50,048 bases of DNA, taken from assembly GCF_000372745.1 (NCBI RefSeq), contig NZ_KB889705.1, positions 1 through 50,048 of the forward strand. Reading direction: 5' to 3'. Source of the DNA: Embleya scabrispora DSM 41855 (GTDB lineage: Bacteria > Actinomycetota > Actinomycetes > Streptomycetales > Streptomycetaceae). The position numbers were made by a program, and so were the translations under genes. Positions 1 through 9,783 of this stretch are shown here, in pieces; the stretch's first letter is position 1, and each line of letters begins with the position of its first letter. A model generated the notes under the pieces. It searched no databases. It was not told the DNA's origin and worked only from the letters and a program-made list of their open reading frames with translations.

Positions 1-5
1 CCCGG

Positions 6-1378
6 GAAGTCCCCACACGCGTGGGGGTGAGCCGTCGTCCTCCGCGCGTCCGAACGCCGGGCCCGGGAAGTCCCCACACGCGTGGGGGTGAGCCGCACGG
101 CGATCATCACCGACGACTACGACACGGCGAAGTCCCCACACGCGTGGGGGTGAGCCGATCCGCCCACAGCCTCGCGAGCGTTGCGTTCGGAAGTCCCCAC
201 ACGCGTGGGGGTGAGCCGCAGGTCGGCGCTACCCCACCAGCTCACGACGGGAAGTCCCCACACGCGTGGGGGTGAGCCTCTGCGGTGTCGTGGCTGAATC
301 CGATCGGAAGCGAAGTCCCCACACGCGTGGGGGTGAGCCGCCTTGGTCGTCGGTGCGGACGCCGCTGGTGCAGAAGTCCCCACACGCGTGGGGGTGAGCC
401 GTCGGACATAGGCGTGATCGTCGTCATCGAAGAGAAGTCCCCACACGCGTGGGGGTGAGCCGCGGCCGGGTTCGATGGCGCACAGCTCGGCCGCGAAGTC
501 CCCACACGCGTGGGGGTGAGCCGTCGATCCGGCCTTGGTCGTGCAGCTGGGCCCACGAAGTCCCCACACGCGTGGGGGTGAGCCGGCGCTCGCTGGCGGC
601 ACCGTGATCTGGGCGGAGAAGTCCCCACACGCGTGGGGGTGAGCCGAACCTTCCTCCGCGACACCATCGACGTTGCACGAAGTCCCCACACGCGTGGGGG
701 TGAGCCGTCACGCAGGAACGCAAGGCCCAACGGCGTGCCGAAGTCCCCACACGCGTGGGGGTGAGCCGCCCGAACGCGGACGACACCAAGCCGAAACCCG
801 GAAGTCCCCACACGCGTGGGGGTGAGCCGGATCATGCCGATATCGCCCCCGTCGGCTGGCTGAAGTCCCCACACGCGTGGGGGTGAGCCGACCGCCACGG
901 CCCCGGGCTCCGAGGTCAAGCCGAAGTCCCCACACGCGTGGGGGTGAGCCGCTCAACTGGTAGTGCTGGGTCGCGGCGGTGTTGAAGTCCCCACACGCGT
1001 GGGGGTGAGCCGGTGCGCGGCGAGGACGATGTAGATCCGGACGGGAAGTCCCCACACGCGTGGGGGTGAGCCGGCCCAGGGGTCACAGTCGAGTTGGGCC
1101 CATGCGAAGTCCCCACACGCGTGGGGGTGAGCCGGGCAAGAAGAGCGGGAGCGCCGGGAGCACCGGGAAGTCCCCACACGCGTGGGGGTGAGCTGGCGGT
1201 GGACAGGGCGCTGATCCGGCGGTCCTCGAAGTCCCCACACGCGTGGGGGTGAGCCGAACGAGGCCGCCACCGAGGCGACCCCCGGCATGAAGTCCCCACA
1301 CGCGTGGGGGTGAGCCGGTCGGCCGCAAACTCCAGGAGTGGGGAACGGAGAAGTCCCCACACGCGTGGGGGTGAGCCG
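6..1378 (+). CRISPR. Type I-E-like CRISPR array, 23 repeats (left end outside window)
   Basis: Twenty-three 29-base repeats begin at 6, 67, 129, 190, 251 and so on to 1350, with period 61 (twice 62), giving 32-33-base spacers. Each repeat begins GAAGT and contains the core CCCCACACGCGTGGGGGTGA followed by GCCG. A 5-6-bp stem with a G-rich 3' side and a GAGCCG end is typical of type I-E repeats processed by Cas6e. By analogy with I-E repeats the plus strand is the transcribed strand, so the leader should lie upstream of base 1. Repeat 20 (1167) ends GAGCTG and repeat 5 (251) ends GCCT; the altered repeat near the right end fits the old, leader-distal side. The matching effector genes are 22 kb away (23227-31278). 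All spacers look different from one another by eye. Confidence 0.97.
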
Positions 1379-1386
1379 CGGTATCG

Positions 1387-1773
1387 ATGTATCGCGCGGG
1401 AGCCGACGAACGAACCCTTGTCCGGCTAGCCGCCCCCGCTGTGACCACCGAGGGGCCAGCGTTGCGGGCCACCATCGGTACCGCCGACGTGATGAGCGAC
1501 GAAAACGTCATCCTCGGCGGCGGATTCTTCGCGGCCAGCGGACACTACGCGGGATCGTGGACCTTCGAACTCAACCCCGCCGCCCACAGCACATACCTCG
1601 ACTTCCTCCGCATCGAATCCGACCACCGAGCACAGGGATTCGCATCCGCTCAGACCGGACACTTCGAGAACTGGCTGATCTCCCAGGAGCACCGGACGGT
1701 CAGCCTCCTCGCGAACATCGACATCGGCGGCTACGCATGGGCCCGCAACGGCTACTCCTGGACCGACGAAGAC
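1387..1773 (+). pseudogene. GNAT-type acetyltransferase remnant
   Basis: The reading frame from ATG 1387 gives a recognisable GNAT-like core: a short beta strand ([17 protein letters not shown]), then HFENWL and [20 protein letters not shown]. This resembles the acetyl-CoA-binding R-x-x-G-x-A segment and the last strand-helix of GNAT enzymes. After about residue 128 the frame loses similarity and runs into a DinB-type fragment in another frame, so the protein is no longer intact. The start is only eight bases beyond the last CRISPR repeat, and ATG 1492 is a possible internal start. Substrate unknown. I regard it as a decayed chromosomal-type gene. Confidence 0.5.
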
Positions 1774-1811
1774 GGGACCGGGTCCGCCGGGGCCGGCGCG
1801 ACCACGTCCGA

Positions 1812-1982
1812 GCGTTGCCGGTCGCCGGGAACAGCCTGGATACCCGGGCCAAGGGAGCCGTCCGCGACGGTCTCCGTGTCGACCTGCGCTGGATCATCCT
1901 CCACCTCACCGAGGAGACGGCCCGCCACAACGGCCACCTGGACATCCTGCGCGAGATGCCCGACGGCACGACCGGCGACCAG
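1812..1982 (+). pseudogene. DinB/DUF664 family C-terminal fragment
   Basis: In reading frame 3 (phase of base 1338) a short stretch reads [18 protein letters not shown] followed by [14 protein letters not shown]. This is the characteristic C-terminal helix of DUF664/DinB-like (mycothiol-dependent-type) proteins, in which H-x-x-E-E-T-A-R-H carries metal-ligand histidines. Only about 55 residues survive and there is no start. It is fused by frameshift or deletion to the preceding GNAT remnant, so the region is a composite of decayed genes. Confidence 0.6.
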
Positions 1983-2009
1983 ATACGGCGGAGATCACGC
2001 GCGGAGTCG

Positions 2010-2330
2010 GATCGAGGCGATGGTGACGGTGCCGTGGAAGATGTAGCCGCGCTTGTCGAACCTCGTGGCCATGGCTCGGGCGTTCTTCAACGCGCTTGTT
2101 CGCCCGGCGCCACTCGCAGATCGATATCACCGGATCGCATGCTCCGAACCTGGTCCGGTCGCCCTGCGAGTGAAACCGATGACGAGTCCTGTTCACGCCG
2201 CCCTGCCCCGAACCCCGACCGGCCGTACAGTCACAGATCGTCAACCCGGCGTCATCGACGAAGGTGTCCCGTGCCGCCTCAACCCGGTACTGGGTTCCGA
2301 AGGTCCCGCGCCCGACCACAATTCGTGAAG
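2010..2330 (-). pseudogene. IS5-family transposase C-terminal remnant
   Basis: On the minus strand, bases around 2080-2010 read [16 protein letters not shown] then [11 protein letters not shown]. This is the conserved C-terminal segment of IS5-type DDE transposases ([23 protein letters not shown]). The part just upstream (CEWRRANKR) continues the similarity in a different frame, so at least one frameshift has occurred. No complete catalytic triad, start codon or terminal inverted repeat could be identified. It is a dead insertion-sequence relic. Confidence 0.65.
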
Positions 2331-2336
2331 GACTCC

Positions 2337-2752
2337 ATGGACGTCCCCGCCCCCCACGCCTGGCCCGTCTCGGTCAAGGGCGTCGTCGTCGACCCGAAGA
2401 CCGGGTCCTGCTCCTGCGCAACGAGCGCCGGGAATGGGAACTCCCGGGCGGACGCCTGGAATTGGGCGAGGAGCCCGCCGAGTGCGTCGTCCGCGAGATT
2501 GCGGAGGAAACCACCTGGGACGCGAAGGCCGGCCCCCTGCTCGACACGTGGGTGTACCGGCCCATCCCCGGCCGGCACGTCCTGATCGTCACCTACGGCG
2601 TCCACCCCCTCGACACCGCCACCACACCGGTCCTCAGCCACGAACACAAGGAGATCGGACTCTTCGGCCGGGCCGAGATCCCCGACCTGTTCATGCCGGA
2701 CGGATACAAACGCTCCATCGACACGTGGTTCGACCACCCCCACCGGGCCTGA
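2337..2752 (+). pseudogene. NUDIX hydrolase with an apparent frameshift
   Basis: ATG 2337 opens [19 protein letters not shown] in one frame. Near 2395-2400 the similarity moves to the next frame and continues [20 protein letters not shown] to a stop at 2752. The NUDIX box is clear: [21 protein letters not shown], with the final G of the consensus replaced. NUDIX enzymes cleave nucleoside diphosphates linked to another moiety; the substrate cannot be predicted. Restored length would be about 138 residues, normal for a small NUDIX protein. One frame break could also be a sequencing error, but neighbours on both sides are decayed too. Confidence 0.65.
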
Positions 2753-2787
2753 CCCGAACCGTGCCCACGAGAGCCGACCCGGCGACG

Positions 2788-3540
2788 ATGTGGCGGTGGG
2801 CCACCCCCGCTGGCCAAACCGTCCTCACCACCCGCGACCTCGCCCGCATCCTGCGCCACCACCGCGCGGTCAACGCCCTGATCCCAACCGTGCCGGGCGA
2901 AGTCCTGGGCTAAGAAAAGACGTTCATCTCCACGCTGGAGAACCATCGCCGGACCATTTCCGACGTCGAATCCCGACGGCGCGTCGCCGTCCACCTGGGC
3001 ATCCCACCGCACGTCCTGGCGTGACCGATCCGGGAGACGTCGACTTCGCCGTGATGCTCCGGTTCGGAGACTCCACCGTCCGCCTCGCCGAGATCGCCCG
3101 CCGAAGCGGACAGGCCACCGAGGCGGTCAACGAACTGTGGCCACTCGTCGCCCGCCCGGAGGCTCGCGTCGCCGACGGCCACATCGAACGCGATGTACTC
3201 CCTCTCCTCGGCCGTGCCCACACCGGCCTAGGCGTGGCCCTCGCACACATCCTCCCCGAAGAGCGCATGGCCACCGCCGCCCACTGGACCGGCAGGGGAT
3301 TCGCCGTCACCCGCCGCGGTCCAACCCTTCCTTGCCCACGCCGCCGAGCACAGGGGGCTCTTCGACCGGACCTGTGCCACCAGCCGACGACTGCTCGACC
3401 GAACGGACCACGACGGACTGTTCAACCCGCTCACCCACCACGAGATCCACCTGCGCGGCCTGGTCGCCCTCGAGCCGCGCACCCGCCTCCGACTCCCCCG
3501 TCACAACCCGCGCCGCGCGCGCACCTCCCCGACCACGACG
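2788..3540 (+). pseudogene. XRE-family regulator remnant with multiple frameshifts
   Basis: Fragments in three frames line up in order. First, 2788-2913 gives MWRWATPAGQ..TTRDLARILRHHRAVN, the start of an XRE helix-turn-helix. Then about 2917-3021 gives TLENHRRTISDVESRRRVAV followed by HLGIPPHVL. Next, about 3020-3290 gives an alpha-helical, TPR-like part (EIARRSGQATEAVNELWPL, HTGLGVALAHILPEERMATA). Lastly, about 3330-3480 gives LLDRTDHDGLFNPLTHHEIH. This matches Streptomyces XRE regulators with a C-terminal TPR-like half. At least three frame breaks make it non-functional. Confidence 0.6.
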
Positions 3541-3578
3541 GCGACTTCCCGGGAGGCACGACGTGAGCAGGCACGACC

Positions 3579-6500
3579 ATGTCCGAAGGTAGGGCGGACG
3601 GACGCACACCGATCGTGATCCGTCTGGGAAAAGACCCCGGCGTCCACGACATCGACCCCGCCGACCGTGATCTCAAGGTCATCCTGCGCGCGGAAGGCTT
3701 CGAGCCGGGAATCGACGAACCCCGAGTCTGGAAACCACCGCCGGACCGGGCGGGCGCCGCGATGGCCCACCTGCAGGCAGTCCTCGCAAAGCACCCCGCG
3801 TACGAGGTGGTCCCCCAAGAGACGGCCACAGACCGCGCCGCCCACCGAGCCCCCGAGTCGGCGGCCACCGTTGTACATGCCGGCACGGAGACCGCCGACT
3901 CGGGTACCCCCACGTCCGCGGCTCTCCCGTCACCCCACCCCGAAGACACCGGGCCGACCACCGACGGCACCCGCACCGACGGCCGCCCCATCGCCGAACC
4001 GCAGAACCCGCCGCCCGATCAGCCGATTTCGGCGCCCGACGGCCCCGACCAGCCCGCCACCGACGACACCGAGCAGCCGAACCCCACCACCTCTCCCGAC
4101 CCGGCGCCGGACCCCGCGCACACCGCCACCGATTCCGCCGAGACGAACCACGACCCGGACGAACCCCCGCCCTACACCACCCGGGACGACGCCCACGCCC
4201 AAACCCGGAGCATCGACGACGCCGCCCACGCGTGGAAGGCCTCCATCGACAACCGATCCGACACACCGGACCACGTCCGCGAGCTCCGGGCCACCCTCAC
4301 CGACGCCCTCCGCGCCGCCCGAACCGCCCACGACATCCACCTCGGCGATCCCACCGACGCCACGGACACCCCGACCGTCGGCTCCGACAACCTCCGCGTC
4401 CTCGCGGACCACGCCCGCACCCTGGTCTCCACCATCGAGAATCTGAGCCCGGCACTCACCGCCCGGACACGGAATCCCGAACGCGCCGCCCTCCGCGCCA
4501 TATGGCAGCGCGCGCGCCACCACATGGACACCCTCGACGCCACGATTCGCGACCTCGACAGCGGCAATCCGCGGACGCTCGCCTGGACCCGAACCCACAC
4601 CACACCACCGACCGAGGCCACACCACCCACCACCACCGAAAACCCCACCACCGAGACCGCCCAGGCCAAACCCGCCGACGCCCCTACCCGACCGCCCCAA
4701 CCCGCGACACCACCCACCGACCCGCCCCCACCACCGCGATCCGAGTTCGACCACTGGAACGGCATCGCGCTCGAATCCGCCCACCGCCGCCACGCCCGCG
4801 ACAACCGCCGGAGCCAGGGCCGAAGCCGCAACCCCCTCCGCCGCCGACACCACAGCGCCCTCATCCGCGCCTGGAACATCGCCACCGACCCCCGCGTCCC
4901 CCCGGACACACCCAGCCGGCACCTCCGGGACCTCCGCGACCGAGGCGACCGCTACGCCGCCGTAGCCCGAGCCGCCGCCAGACTCACCGCCTCACCCCAA
5001 CGCCGCATCGAACGCGAGGCCCTGCACGAACTCCGCGTCGCCGCCGAACTCCACGCCCGCCACCTCCACCGCCAAGCCGACGCCCTCGACCCGCCCCACC
5101 GGCGACCGCGACTGCGGACCACGCGCTCCCCGTTCACCCCACGCCCACCCCGCCGGCGACCCGACCCCGACACGCTCCTGGCCCGCGTCGCCGAAGCGGA
5201 GGAACACGCACGACAGGGGATCGCCGGCCGCGACGCCCGAGCGAAGGCCCACCTGCACGCCACCGGGCCCGAACACGACCGACTCGTCCGGGACATCCGC
5301 GTCGAACACGCGACCGCGCACCAGGTCATGCGCGACGTCCGCGACCGCGCCTGGTGGCGCCGCGCCGACCCCGGACAGATCGCCGCCGTCTGGCAACGCG
5401 CCGTCGAATGGTCCGCCCACCACGACGTCGCCGCCGCACAAATCCTGCGCCACATGCAAGGCCGCATCCTCCAACACCACGGCGTCGAACTCCCCACCCC
5501 GGCGGTCAACGGCGTCAACCTCAACACCGCCATCGCCCGCGGCCACCCCACCCCCGCCGAAGGCCCCGCCGCCCACTGGACCTACACCGTCCGCGACCCC
5601 CTCCCGCACACCCGACTCATCGACCAGGGCCGACACACCGCCCTCGCCCGGGACACCCCCGACACCGTCGGCCGCCGCGTCCTCGCCGACCTCGCCGCCC
5701 GAGGCACCGACCCGGCGACCCTGCGCCGCGCCGTCGTCGAGGTCGTCCCCGCCGACCGACCCGACGCCGCACCCGTCGTCGTCACCGCCGCCCGGATCCC
5801 CGAGATCGGCCGCGACCAGGCCGCCCGCGACCGCGCCGAACACGACCTCGCCCAGGCCGGAGCCGCCCTCAAGTCCGCCCTGGACCACCGCTGGTGGGAG
5901 GACGCCCGCCCGGTCGAGATCGGCTGGATGTGGCGTGGCGTCCAGGACTGGGAAGAGGGCTCCGCCCGTACCGACGCCCTCACCTTCCTCGCCGACCGCG
6001 TCCAGGCCCACTTCGGCATCACCCTCGCCCCCGAGACCCCCGCCGTCGTGGTCACCGAACGCGTCCGCGAGTACGACCCCGCGCCGCTCGACCCCACCGG
6101 CGCCCCCGAGCGCGCCGTCGCCGCCCAAGCCGCCCGCCTCTTCGACCGCGCCCACCGCATCGAAGCCCGCATCGCCGCCGGGGACATCCCTGCGGCCGAC
6201 GCCCCCGCCATGCGTCAGCAGGCCCGCTCCCACACCCTCCGCGCCCGCCACCTGGCCGGCCTCGCGAGCGACCCCGAGGAAGCGCGACACCTGCTCCGCG
6301 CCGCCCGCCCCCCGGCCGTCGACACCGACCGCATCCACCGCGACATCGCCGCCGAGTACCACCGGTCCTGGGGCCGCGCCCTCACCGACGACGAATCGGC
6401 CCGACTCCGCTCGATCCTCGAACGGGACACCGGCGACGCCGACACGGACCGCACGCCCGCGGCCGACCACGACCCGACCCGATCCGTCGAAGAGCCGCCC

Positions 6501-6905
6501 CGACGGCCGACGGCCGACTCCCCCGTACCACCGGACACTTCCCGGCAGCCGCCCCCGCCGAGCCCGGAAGCCGGACACCGCGAACGCGTCCCCGCACCGG
6601 TCGAACCCGCGTCTCGACAGCAGGATCCCCACCCGGGAACACCCGAACCGACGCGTGAGGCCGCCCGGGTGAGCGCGTCCGTCACCGATCGAGCCGACAA
6701 CCCGCCGGCGCAGGTCCCGCGATCCGAGTCGGACGGCGCGACCCTGCGGATGGCCGATCGCCTCCTGAGGCAAGCCGAAGACGCCTTGGCGGCCGAGCAC
6801 GCCCGGCCCCGCCCCCACCACCGATCCGGGCGGCACTCCGTCTCACCGGTCGGCCCGGGCGTACCGGCACCGACCGACGACGCCGTACCCGAGCTGAGCG
6901 GATAG
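3579..6905 (+). CDS. Large W-rich tandem-repeat protein paired with MobF relaxase
   Basis: A 1108-residue protein of unknown family. Residues 1-80 form a small predicted alpha/beta domain (TPIVIRLGKDPGVHD, LKVILRAEGFEPG). Residues about 85-390 are a Pro/Thr/Asp-rich linker with an embedded helical segment. From about 390 it is Arg/Ala-rich and helical. Two related modules follow: residues about 570-645 (RAWWRRADPGQIAAVWQRAV..LRHMQGRI) and about 770-822 (HRWWEDARPVEIGWMWRGVQ..LADRVQAHFG), joined by an approximately 120-residue beta-containing linker. The C-terminus is again disordered. No membrane segment or nucleotide-binding loop is visible. The same two-module layout recurs in the 20444-22060 protein, and each lies beside a MobF relaxase, so a role in conjugative DNA processing (relaxosome or coupling) is inferred. 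ATG 3579 lacks a strong ribosome-binding site. Confidence 0.8.
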   Translation: MSEGRADGRTPIVIRLGKDPGVHDIDPADRDLKVILRAEGFEPGIDEPRVWKPPPDRAGAAMAHLQAVLAKHPAYEVVPQETATDRAAHRAPESAATVVHAGTETADSGTPTSAALPSPHPEDTGPTTDGTRTDGRPIAEPQNPPPDQPISAPDGPDQPATDDTEQPNPTTSPDPAPDPAHTATDSAETNHDPDEPPPYTTRDDAHAQTRSIDDAAHAWKASIDNRSDTPDHVRELRATLTDALRAARTAHDIHLGDPTDATDTPTVGSDNLRVLADHARTLVSTIENLSPALTARTRNPERAALRAIWQRARHHMDTLDATIRDLDSGNPRTLAWTRTHTTPPTEATPPTTTENPTTETAQAKPADAPTRPPQPATPPTDPPPPPRSEFDHWNGIALESAHRRHARDNRRSQGRSRNPLRRRHHSALIRAWNIATDPRVPPDTPSRHLRDLRDRGDRYAAVARAAARLTASPQRRIEREALHELRVAAELHARHLHRQADALDPPHRRPRLRTTRSPFTPRPPRRRPDPDTLLARVAEAEEHARQGIAGRDARAKAHLHATGPEHDRLVRDIRVEHATAHQVMRDVRDRAWWRRADPGQIAAVWQRAVEWSAHHDVAAAQILRHMQGRILQHHGVELPTPAVNGVNLNTAIARGHPTPAEGPAAHWTYTVRDPLPHTRLIDQGRHTALARDTPDTVGRRVLADLAARGTDPATLRRAVVEVVPADRPDAAPVVVTAARIPEIGRDQAARDRAEHDLAQAGAALKSALDHRWWEDARPVEIGWMWRGVQDWEEGSARTDALTFLADRVQAHFGITLAPETPAVVVTERVREYDPAPLDPTGAPERAVAAQAARLFDRAHRIEARIAAGDIPAADAPAMRQQARSHTLRARHLAGLASDPEEARHLLRAARPPAVDTDRIHRDIAAEYHRSWGRALTDDESARLRSILERDTGDADTDRTPAADHDPTRSVEEPPRRPTADSPVPPDTSRQPPPPSPEAGHRERVPAPVEPASRQQDPHPGTPEPTREAARVSASVTDRADNPPAQVPRSESDGATLRMADRLLRQAEDALAAEHARPRPHHRSGRHSVSPVGPGVPAPTDDAVPELSG

Positions 6906-7163
6906 GCCCCGCCCCACCCGACGAAAACCCGGCCCCATCGGCGGAACGCACCGCACCGGCCCCCGGTCCCCACACCCCGGGAACCGGTGCGTCCCGGCCC
7001 CGCCTCCCGCGCACCGTCACAACACGAACAGGCCCCGCACCTTCCGGATCATGGACATCGGAAGCCGCGCCCCATCCCCCACCCGCCGGCCGCAACTCGC
7101 CGACCGCGCCCCCACGTCACCGACGACCGGGCCCCACTCGGCCACCCCACCCGCCGGCCGCCC

Positions 7164-8711
7164 GTGCTGACCATCGCCCCCCGCAGCGACGTCACCTACC
7201 TGGCCAAGCAGGTCGCCCGCGGCGCCGAGCACTACCACCTCCGCGACGCCGCCATCGCCGGCGAACCCCCCGGCCACTGGCTCGGCCGCGGCGCCCCCGA
7301 CCTCGGCCTGTACGGCACCGTCGACCACGCCGTCCTCGAAAACCTCTACCACGACTTCGTCGACCCCCGCCGCCGCGACGAACTCGCCGCCGCCATCGCC
7401 GACATCACCGACCCACTCGGCACCGACGCATGGACCGCGGCCGCCGACGCGGCCCGGGACACCGTCCGCCTCGGCCCCCGCCCCAGGGACTACACCACCG
7501 GCACCCGCGCCGCGATCGCCGAGGCCCTCGCCGCCGAACCCGACGCGACCCCCGCCCGACGCCGGCAGATCGAGGCCCGCGTCCGCGGCAAGGCCCGCAC
7601 CGCCGTCAAGTACCTCGACCTCACCTGGTCCGCCCCCAAATCCTGGTCCATCCTCCACGCCGCCCTCCAACTCGCCGGCCGCGACACCGACGCCGACCGG
7701 GTCTGGGAAGCCTGGCTGACCGGAGTCCGCACCGGCCTCGAGTACCTCCAGGACAACGCCGGATTCGCCCGCGCCGGCCGCCACGGACGCACCTCCACCG
7801 GAGCCTCCACCGGCCGCTGGGTCGGCGCACACCGCTGGACCGTCGCCGCCTTCCCCCAACACACCTCCCGCGACGACGACCCCCAACTCCACGTCCACAC
7901 CGCCGTCCTCAACCGCGTACACGCCGACGACGGCGCCTGGCGCACCCTGGACAGCCGCGGCATCCACCGCCACAAGCAGGCCGCCGGACACCTGTGCGAA
8001 CGCGCCGCCGAAATCACCCTCACCCACGTCCTCGGCGTTGAATTCGCCACCCGCCCCGACCGCCGCGCCCGCGAGATCGTCGGCATCCCCGAATCCCTCC
8101 GCGCCCGCTTCTCCTCCAGGCGCCGCGCGATAGCCGCGGAAGTCACCGTCTACGCCGCCAAGTTCACCGCCGCCTACGGCCGCGAGCCCTCCGCGTACGA
8201 ACTCACCGCCATCGCCCAACACATCACCCTGCTCCGCCGAGAGGACAAAAAACGAGTCCCGCTCCCGCGCACGGAACTCCTGACCCGCTGGGCCGAAGCC
8301 GCCCACCGCGACCCGGGCGTCGCCCTGACCGACATCCCCGCGGCCACCCTGCACCGCATCGGCCCGGAAGACGCCGAACACCCCGACCGAGCGGCGATCG
8401 TGGCCCGCGCCACGACGACCCTAGACGCCGTCAAGGACGCCTGGACCCGCCCGGACCTCGTCGCGGAACTGTGCCGCCGACTCCCCGACCGCCTCGCCAC
8501 CCGTAACGTCCGGCACTTGGTGGACGACCTGGCCGACCAAGCCCTTGTGGGCGTCGTCCGATCAGACCCTGTCTCGTCGGGGCCGAGGGGCGGGTACATC
8601 GTCGAGGCCGCGTCGTTGCGAATGCGCCACTCGATCGGCGGCGACCACGAATCCGCCTCGATCGTGGGTCGCCTCGCTCCGGCACCGCGCGTGGTTGCCG
8701 CCGTCGAGTAG
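7164..8711 (+). CDS. MobF (TrwC/TraI-type) relaxase, helicase half missing
   Basis: GTG 7164 gives MLTIAPRSDVTYLAKQVARG, the usual N-terminus of MobF relaxases, so upstream in-frame sequence from 6987 is excluded. The relaxase core shows the metal-binding histidine motif HTSRDDDPQLHVHTAVLN and the following FSSRR..I..E segment. Relaxases nick oriT and form a covalent tyrosine-DNA link; the family normally continues into a RecD-like helicase. Here the protein stops at about 515 residues, with no Walker A or DEXX motif, compared with 1608 residues in the second relaxase at 15309. An IS256-type remnant begins some 60 bases past the stop, so loss of the 3' half by insertion or deletion is likely. 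It could still nick DNA but not unwind it. Confidence 0.85.
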   Translation: MLTIAPRSDVTYLAKQVARGAEHYHLRDAAIAGEPPGHWLGRGAPDLGLYGTVDHAVLENLYHDFVDPRRRDELAAAIADITDPLGTDAWTAAADAARDTVRLGPRPRDYTTGTRAAIAEALAAEPDATPARRRQIEARVRGKARTAVKYLDLTWSAPKSWSILHAALQLAGRDTDADRVWEAWLTGVRTGLEYLQDNAGFARAGRHGRTSTGASTGRWVGAHRWTVAAFPQHTSRDDDPQLHVHTAVLNRVHADDGAWRTLDSRGIHRHKQAAGHLCERAAEITLTHVLGVEFATRPDRRAREIVGIPESLRARFSSRRRAIAAEVTVYAAKFTAAYGREPSAYELTAIAQHITLLRREDKKRVPLPRTELLTRWAEAAHRDPGVALTDIPAATLHRIGPEDAEHPDRAAIVARATTTLDAVKDAWTRPDLVAELCRRLPDRLATRNVRHLVDDLADQALVGVVRSDPVSSGPRGGYIVEAASLRMRHSIGGDHESASIVGRLAPAPRVVAAVE

Positions 8712-8769
8712 ATCCGGGTCCGGGCGCCATCACCATGACCGGCTCCGCCCGCGGGCGAGGGATCGTCGG

Positions 8770-9125
8770 AGATCCGGCCACCTGATCCCGGAGGTCCCGC
8801 AGGCGGGTTCTGCGGCGGGTGCCGTTGCGGGCGTTCCCGCCCCGGCGCGCGCTCGCCCCACCGGTCCGGGCCTGCTCGGCCGCGAGGTGTTCGTCCATCT
8901 CCGCGTCGAGCGCATCCTCCATCAGGTGCTTCGCGAGCGCCTGCAACAGGCCGCCCTCACCGAGCAGACGCACCCCGCCCTGGCCTGCTCGGCCGCCTTC
9001 TCCGCCAGCTCGGCCACGGCCGCCGTCAACGTAGTGTCCACGCCCTGCCCGGTAGCCGGCGCGGACGTTCCCGAAACGTCCTCCACCGCACTCGACCCGG
9101 TCGTCGTAATCGCCACATCGGTCAT
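8770..9125 (-). pseudogene. IS256-family transposase N-terminal remnant
   Basis: ATG 9125 on the minus strand has AGGGAG eight bases upstream and begins MTDVAITTTGSSAVED. After a frameshift the typical N-terminal region of IS256 transposases follows: LLGEGGLLQALAKHLMEDAL, then DAEMDEHLAAEQ and GGNARNGTRRRT. Nothing resembling the catalytic DDE domain remains. The fragment abuts the shortened relaxase gene 7164-8711 and probably explains its missing 3' half. The 130 bases between this start and the NUDIX stop at 9259 hold no gene. Confidence 0.75.
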
Positions 9126-9258
9126 CGGATACTCCCTTTGCGCAGGGTGTACACCGAGTCCTTGATAGTCCCTCCAAGGGTTCTCGGCCGATCCGGAATT
9201 CCCCACACCTAGGCATCGTGGGGGCGGTGGTTGTGGTGTGTGTCGGGGGCGGAGGGGG

Positions 9259-9783
9259 TCAGAGCCATTGGTATGTGTCGTCGTTCATGGGGGGTAGTAG
9301 GGCGGATGTGGTGTCGAGGGGTGTGTGGGGGTGGGGGAGTTGTGCGAGTGGGATGGGGGGGAAGAGGTTGAGTTTCGTGGTTTCGCGGTAGTTGGTCCAG
9401 ACGATGGTTCCGGGTGTTTGGTTGTCGTCGATTTCGGTGGTGTGGAGGTGGTGGCGGGTTCGGGGGTGGATGTGGAGGCGGAAGACGAGGTGGAGTTTTC
9501 GGGGTGGGGTGGTGGGTCCGGGGCGGGTGACCATGGCGTCGATGATCCAGGTGAGGTCGGGGCCGGTGTGGGTTTGTTCGGGGTGTAGGCCGATTTCCTC
9601 GGCGAGTTCGCGTGTGAGGGCGTCGAGGAGGGGTTCGCCGGGTTCGACGTTGCCGCCGGGGAGGGTGTAGTGGTCGATTCCGTCGGGGTTGGTTCTTTTG
9701 ATGAGTGCGACGGTTTCGTGTGCGAACACGGCTGCGGCGACGCGGATTTTGATGCGGTGGAAGGGTGGTTGGGTTGGGGTCAT
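9259..9783 (-). CDS. NUDIX hydrolase of the ATP-grasp/radical SAM locus
   Basis: 174 residues from ATG 9783, which overlaps the stop of the upstream gene (ATGA). The N-terminus reads MTPTQPPFHRIKIRVAAAVF. A canonical NUDIX box spans residues about 43-66: G-NVEPG-E-PLLDALT-RELAEE-I-GL, matching GX5EX7REUXEEXGU exactly, so metal-dependent hydrolysis of a nucleoside-diphosphate derivative is expected. The remainder (TWIIDAMVTRP.., KLHLVFRLHI) is the ordinary NUDIX fold, and the size is normal. It is the second gene of a two-gene operon divergent from the ATP-grasp/radical SAM genes. It may prepare or detoxify a nucleotide substrate for that pathway, but that is inference from position. Confidence 0.9.
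   Translation of the reverse strand: MTPTQPPFHRIKIRVAAAVFAHETVALIKRTNPDGIDHYTLPGGNVEPGEPLLDALTRELAEEIGLHPEQTHTGPDLTWIIDAMVTRPGPTTPPRKLHLVFRLHIHPRTRHHLHTTEIDDNQTPGTIVWTNYRETTKLNLFPPIPLAQLPHPHTPLDTTSALLPPMNDDTYQWL

Noticed and set aside
21-1511. Many overlapping open frames on both strands in the array, giving repeated [10 protein letters not shown] or HPHACGDF peptides
   Set aside because: They are translations of the CRISPR repeats, whose 61-base period cycles through the frames; not proteins.
4232-6836. 808- and 614-codon open frames overlapping the W-rich protein gene
   Set aside because: Arg/Pro-rich and Gly/Val-rich low-complexity shadows in alternative frames of a strongly biased gene.
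9196-9224. GAATTCCCCACAC followed by CGTGGGGGCGG resembles a CRISPR repeat
   Set aside because: It contains an insertion in the stem-loop and has no second copy 61 bases away; a short GC-rich hairpin is enough to explain it.
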